64,000 nucleotides of DNA, from NCBI RefSeq assembly GCF_032062135.1, contig NC_092859.1, positions 43,788,952 to 43,852,951 on the forward strand, read 5' to 3'. The DNA comes from Pyxicephalus adspersus. Its lineage: Eukaryota > Chordata > Amphibia > Anura > Pyxicephalidae. Made by a program: the position numbers and the translations under genes. Shown here piece after piece: positions 59,349 through 64,000 of the stretch; the stretch's first letter is position 1; each line of letters opens with the position of its first letter. A model generated the notes under the pieces. It was not told the DNA's origin. It did no database searches and worked only from the letters and a program-made list of their open reading frames with translations.

Positions 59349-59790
59349 TTACAAAACTGTCATACTTTGTTCCCCTGTGCGCTTTACTTCTTTGAACCCT
59401 AATTTCTCTGTAATAGGGAGGTATAGGTGCAATGTAGGTGCAAGTGGGGGAAAATGGTGGCTAACATCCCCTAAAATGTCATCCCTATGGCATCATTAGC
59501 CATTAAAATGCGCTGCCATGTCACGCATAACTGTCTTTTGGTGTAAGAAAGCAAAAATTTAGGTGTAAGTGGGGAATACTTGTGGGAAAAACAATCATTA
59601 GAACATAAAAAAACTGTACCTATCAAAATACACTGCTCTTTCACACATACCTGTTCATTTCCCTTCCTTAAAACCCAATTTCACAGGAAAACACAAATGT
59701 AGAAGCATGTGGGAGACTACTGTGGCTAACACCTCTTTCCTAAAATGTCATCACTTTTGCACCATTACAAGATAAATGAAAACTATAATA
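59349..59790. repeat. Degenerate tandem repeat, about three units of 120-160 bp
   Basis: Units near 59349, 59510 and 59627 share GCTGCCATGTCACGCATAAC / CACTGCTCTTTCACACATAC, AATTTCTCTG / AATTTCACAGG, GTGGCTAACA and CCTAAAATGTCATC words in the same order. It is strongly diverged and therefore old. Confidence 0.5.
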
Positions 59791-59840
59791 ATCATAAATG
59801 AGCCATAAATTACCCCAAATGAGCTATCTCACACCTAGGT

Positions 59841-60090
59841 CCTATGCCCCATACACATGTGCAATAATAGTCGATGGAAAGGATCTTTCACGATTATTTC
59901 CAAAGACTAGCACTGCGCGATGCATGAATGAGTGCTGTACACACAGCACCGTTCTGCTCTTTGCATTGCTCCTTCCAGGACAGTGTTTCAGATGATGGAT
60001 GACTGGCGCTGTACACACGCCAGATTCTTGCCCGATATCGACCCTGAGCCGATTATCGGGCGAGAACCGTTGGACGTGTGTACATAGCTT
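59841..60090. mobile_element. AGCTRCGTACACAC-family MITE, copy 6
   Basis: CATACACATGTGCAATAATA at the eroded left end; right end TGGACGTGTGTACATAGCTT. Inside, TGGAAAGGATCTTTCACGAT and GCCCGATATCGACC...GATTATCGGGCGAG match the 53393-53723 copy. Confidence 0.8.
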
Positions 60091-60092
60091 TA

Positions 60093-62970
60093 CTCAGATT
60101 TTTGATCATGTCATTTCAAATCATGCACCTATCTATATGCTTGAAATTATGGCTTGAAAGAGATCTATGGAACTCGTAACCCAACATTTTCTCAAACCTA
60201 AGTATCCAGATAGCAAAATGGTACTTGATACTTTTCCACTTTGTCCTTAGCACAACACAATCCATCTTACAAAAATGGGTCTATGCCAACCCTCCTACTT
60301 TGACTTCAACATATTATTTATTCCAATAATCCCACATAAGGTTGATACAATATACATTATATTACCATAGCCCTTTTGAACTGGAGACCCAGCTCAACCT
60401 GTTTTTTTTTTTACATTGTAAAGGATGTATTACCCTGCACATTACCGATACGCACTTAATGCAGATGATTGTAACACTGATCCAGGCTGCTGCATGTTAA
60501 ATATTGTCTGTTCCTTTTCTTTGCACTCTTTTTAGAAACTTTCTTAATATGTTCTACCTCTTAATATGTAATATTTACACAGTTGTACATTTCCTTTATA
60601 TGTCCCCTATAGGAAATAACAAGCAAAATGAAAACAGGGTTTTAAAATAGAATTACAGTTAAATGTTCTCTCTACTCCAATAGCTTTACCACACTATTAT
60701 TACTACTAGGAACAATTAGCTCCCTGCTGTGATTCTTTGATGTATGCAGAGCATGAGATAATCTTCTAATTACTAAGTAAACAAACCAGGAAGATTCTGG
60801 GTGACACATGAACTGACAGTAGGAAACAAAATGCTTTATTTTCTCATATATGCAGCTCTTTCTCTTAACAGGATATAGTATAATTAAGCATAATTAATGC
60901 AACCAGTACCAATATGCTGTAAAACAGATGAAAAATTTTTTTTTTTACATGACATTGCATTACTTGATGTTTGGAACATGATGTTTGCAGTGAGGTAGAA
61001 GAAATATATGATCTCCTTTTCTATTTAAACATAAAAAATCTATTATTTTTACTAGAATAACAATTTAGCATTTATTAATAAAAATGTTACATAAACCCAA
61101 TCATAAATAATGACTAATGAAGAATTTCCACAAATCCACAACAATAATTAAAGCAATACTTATAATATTAGCTGCATCCTGAGAATGCACACTACAATCT
61201 CAGGAGGTTAGGGACACACTCTGAGCTTTTATTTCCATTCCACATTCCATTTGATATACATTAAATCACCTCCCTTCTTTGCCAAAGGCCCCTATCTTTT
61301 TCTAGATGGCAATTTCCAAAGACTCATTTGTTGAAAGCAGCCAACAATCTACATTTCATTAGAGAAGCATTTGTGGCAATTGAGCTATGACACCCTAGAT
61401 CTATATATTTTTTACAGAAATCAATATCCCTAACTTGTAAATATCTGCTCTGGCACTATGAAACACTGCATTTACTTTGGGCAATGGCGATGACCACTCA
61501 TTTATGTCACAGTTCACGGGACAGTTACTATATCTCTTTTTGACTTCTGTTTATTTGTGCCTTCATAAAATGCTTCTTTCTAAACCTTGGCTTTTTGCTG
61601 GAATAGAATGAAACAAGAAGCTTTTACGACATTTTAGTCTCCTTTGAAGTTAAAGGTACATTTCAGGTAAACTGGTACAAGTTGCATTTAGAATGACTAC
61701 TGATGGGATCTTTTAAATTTGAACAGGGGTTCTGTACTCAGTCTTGCAAAGAGAGGCAGTACTCCCATCCTGAGGCACTTTGAAATGACTCATTGAATAT
61801 ATAACACTTATATTAAAGTATATTTTTAGGTTTCCTAACTAGCATTAGCTACTTTTATTTACTTGTCTGCTCTTGCCTAAAATGTCGTAATGCAATGTAT
61901 TTACAAGGCAGAAAAGATTAGACAGATAAATAGCAAAACATGGCAAAATATCAGAGAAGTAGACAAAGATCTGCCTCCCATAAGAGGTTGTGACAAAAAA
62001 AATCTTACCCACCAGTCCTTTCATATTTTCCATTATCCAAGTGTCCATGAGAGCTGTCCCTCAGGCAGGGAACAACTTAGCAAGTAATTATTCTTAGTTG
62101 GAGGGTTAAAGCCCTGAGTATGGAGAGGGGTATCTTGGATAGATGAAGGGGCTATCTTGGAGTTCTTTTTTGGACAGGCCAGATAAAATTGTAAAGTAGA
62201 GAAATAAAACAGAGAAAAAAGGTGAGGAGGAAAAGATGGGACCTTGGGCCACTAAGAGGGGATAGAGTAGGGTGAGGGCATACTCTCTAATAAATATTGG
62301 TAGCCTAATCCCCAAAGAGAAGCCATCCTAAGTGCTGTGGAAGAGCACATCTTTATTGTTGAGAATGCAAGTGAGGCGGTCAACAGTCATTACCCAGTTG
62401 AGTTAAATTTTGATTTTTTTTAAATAATGAGTCAAACTGGGGCTTTCCCATGGGGATATTTGAGTGGTCTTTCTAATGCTCTAAATTTGTAAATCTCATT
62501 TTGATCAACTAGATTTGGTCAATTCAATATCTGGTTAATATGGTGGAAAGTAAGACAATACTGACAGAAAGTAAGACATCTTAGCTTCATACATGATTTG
62601 AGGATGCCAGTAGTAAGCTGTTCATGCCAGTTTCTGGCTCCCTTCCCAAAGACCAGAACAACTAGCCTCATGCCTCAACATGCCTCATAATGGCAACAAC
62701 ATTTGAAGAATGCTGGTGGACTGCAACAGTGTGTATCCATGAAAGCTTGCTTCAATAAAATGGTGTAAATTATGCCAACATCATTTAAATGAAGATAACT
62801 GATAGCCATAAGCATAGGGCAGTACTGATTTTCAATAAACACAGCATTACAGATTTATTTCTGATTTACTGTCCAATGCCCCAGCAGGGATGTTTGACAA
62901 TGTGTAGGAATGCTTACAATCATTGCTTGGATTGGGCAAAATGTATACTTCTTTGTGGTGAGCCATGTAT
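60093..62970. other. No recognisable gene or repeat
   Basis: About 2.9 kb of AT-rich unique-looking sequence. Open stretches at 61845-62315 on both strands overlap and have no known motif. Confidence 0.35.
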
Positions 62971-62977
62971 ACCTAAC

Positions 62978-63676
62978 TGTAAGGCCTTGCTCCAACATCA
63001 TTGCCTACCAGACATCAATCCCTCAAACTTACACCACACTCTTTGCCTATAGACAAACCCCCACTGTGACTTTCTCAGCACATAGTTGCCTCCAGGATTT
63101 GTGTGTGCAAGAATAAGTGTTGGGAAACAAGAATTTGAGAAGGGCCAGGAACCCACAGAGTTGGACAAGGCCAGGAGATCAATAACTGCAAACATAAATG
63201 TTGGACTAAGACAGGTCAAGCAGGTGATGGTAGCCAAAAAGTACCCTAGGGTGAAGAGAAAGTGTCAGGTCGGGGTCAGATCCAATGATTATACACAATG
63301 AATTATAGCCAAGTGAGATATCGCGTGGAATCAAGCAGGAACCTGCTCCAGGTCAGGCAAAGGTCCGTCCAGGTGGTAGAAGGACCTAACAAACAGACAG
63401 AATGAGTGCACCCTTAGCAGCTAAAAACTGATGCTATCACTGGCAAGGTGCAGTTTTTTTGGCTACGGGCCAATCAGGGACAGAGAGCAGAATCTCGGCC
63501 TGGTATAATTGAAGTTAACCCAGCAATAACAACATCCAGTGGGTAGCACAGCAGCCCCGAAGGCCAAACAGGGCGCATGTTTACATCAACACGCTTGACC
63601 AGAGAAGCCATTGCCAGCTGCTTGACTATCCTGTTGGATGGAACAGAAACAGGGGACAAGTGGGTAAGCTCTTACA
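62978..63676 (-). mobile_element. Solo LTR, 699 bp, with 5-bp target duplication
   Basis: On the minus strand it begins TGTAAGAGCTTACCCACTTG and ends AGCAAGGCCTTACA. CTAAC is perfectly duplicated at 62973-62977 and 63677-63681. The body contains GTTGCGGACC-like ACGGACCTTTGCCTGACCTG and GATCTGACCCCGACCTGACA words, close in kind to the 55013-55689 LTR, fitting a Ty3/gypsy group. No internal region is present. Confidence 0.85.
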
Positions 63677-63681
63677 CTAAC

Positions 63682-64000
63682 AGTATCTGAAGCATAATGC
63701 ATGATGGGGCCCCATAAAATATTTCAGAATATAACATTTCTGAAAATGACCACAAAAAGCTGTTATGGACAATTTTACAAATAGCCATTTTTGGGGGGAA
63801 ACCTAATATAGAGGTTAGAGGAGATGAGCTATGGAAAACAGAAAAATTGCATATCCCTACCTGATAAATACAGTACTTACACAGAATAAAGTATATTCAT
63901 TATTTTTAGGCAGTTTACAAAATGTTGTAGACAGTTAACTGAAACACTTGAAATGTTGGAGATGCAATGCAAAACACAAGACAAAACAAAATGAACCAAA
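63682..64000. other. No recognisable feature
   Basis: AT-rich sequence to the window edge. Confidence 0.4.

Overview
The window reads as non-coding nuclear DNA of a vertebrate, most likely an anuran amphibian and probably a ranoid frog. It is AT-rich, has no long open reading frame, no operon-like packing and no rRNA or tRNA gene. It is dense in repeat types I recognise from frog genomes: palindromic MITEs beginning AGCTRCGTACACAC, MITEs beginning GCCTGATTTATTAAAGCTCTCC, TTAA-flanked piggyBac-type MITEs, hAT-type elements, Tc1 relics, Ty3/gypsy-type solo LTRs and a tRNA-derived SINE. The organism call rests on that repeat vocabulary, recalled rather than searched. No intact protein-coding gene can be supported. 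The identifiable coding remnants are two dead Tc1-like transposases (12975-13896 and about 38020-38460, both +) and a fragment of a Ty3/gypsy chromodomain (9682-9786, +). Three short stretches (2173-2261, 32337-32549, 52704-52785) look like they could be exons or conserved non-coding elements, but I could not assign them to any gene.

Layout. 1-12 kb: a SINE at the left edge, a G-run/C-run pair, a small MITE, a gypsy relic and a 62-bp minisatellite in otherwise plain sequence. 12.4-14.9 kb: a Tc1 element inside long inverted repeats that abut an 816-bp hairpin-rich MITE. 16.4-21.5 kb: MITEs, a 5'-truncated retrocopy with target duplication, and two piggyBac-type MITEs, one of them inserted at the centre of a palindrome inside a hAT element with 8-bp target duplications. 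21.5-29 kb: mostly unannotated. 29.6-31 kb: a 1133-bp solo LTR inserted in a MITE. 33.3-34.7 kb: a composite repeat with a 348-bp palindrome. 37.9-38.8 kb: an old Tc1 relic. 42.1-42.5 kb: an amphibian interspersed repeat. 44-45.2 kb: a complete hAT-type element with a perfect 8-bp duplication, carrying another MITE. 46.2-46.9 kb: two further MITEs. 48.4-50.9 kb: tandem duplications and low-complexity tracts. 51.7-55.8 kb: several MITEs, one split by a 677-bp solo LTR. 59.3-60.1 kb: degenerate tandem repeat and a MITE. 63-63.7 kb: a third solo LTR with a perfect 5-bp duplication.

The picture is a gene-poor interval shaped by nested insertion, solo-LTR formation and palindrome-forming MITEs. 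Some repeat-free blocks (2.1-2.5, 11.7-11.9, 21.5-21.9, 32.2-32.6, 40.1-40.6 and 47.3-47.7 kb) have the even composition and homeodomain/E-box-like words common in developmental enhancers. That is an impression which only cross-species alignment can test.
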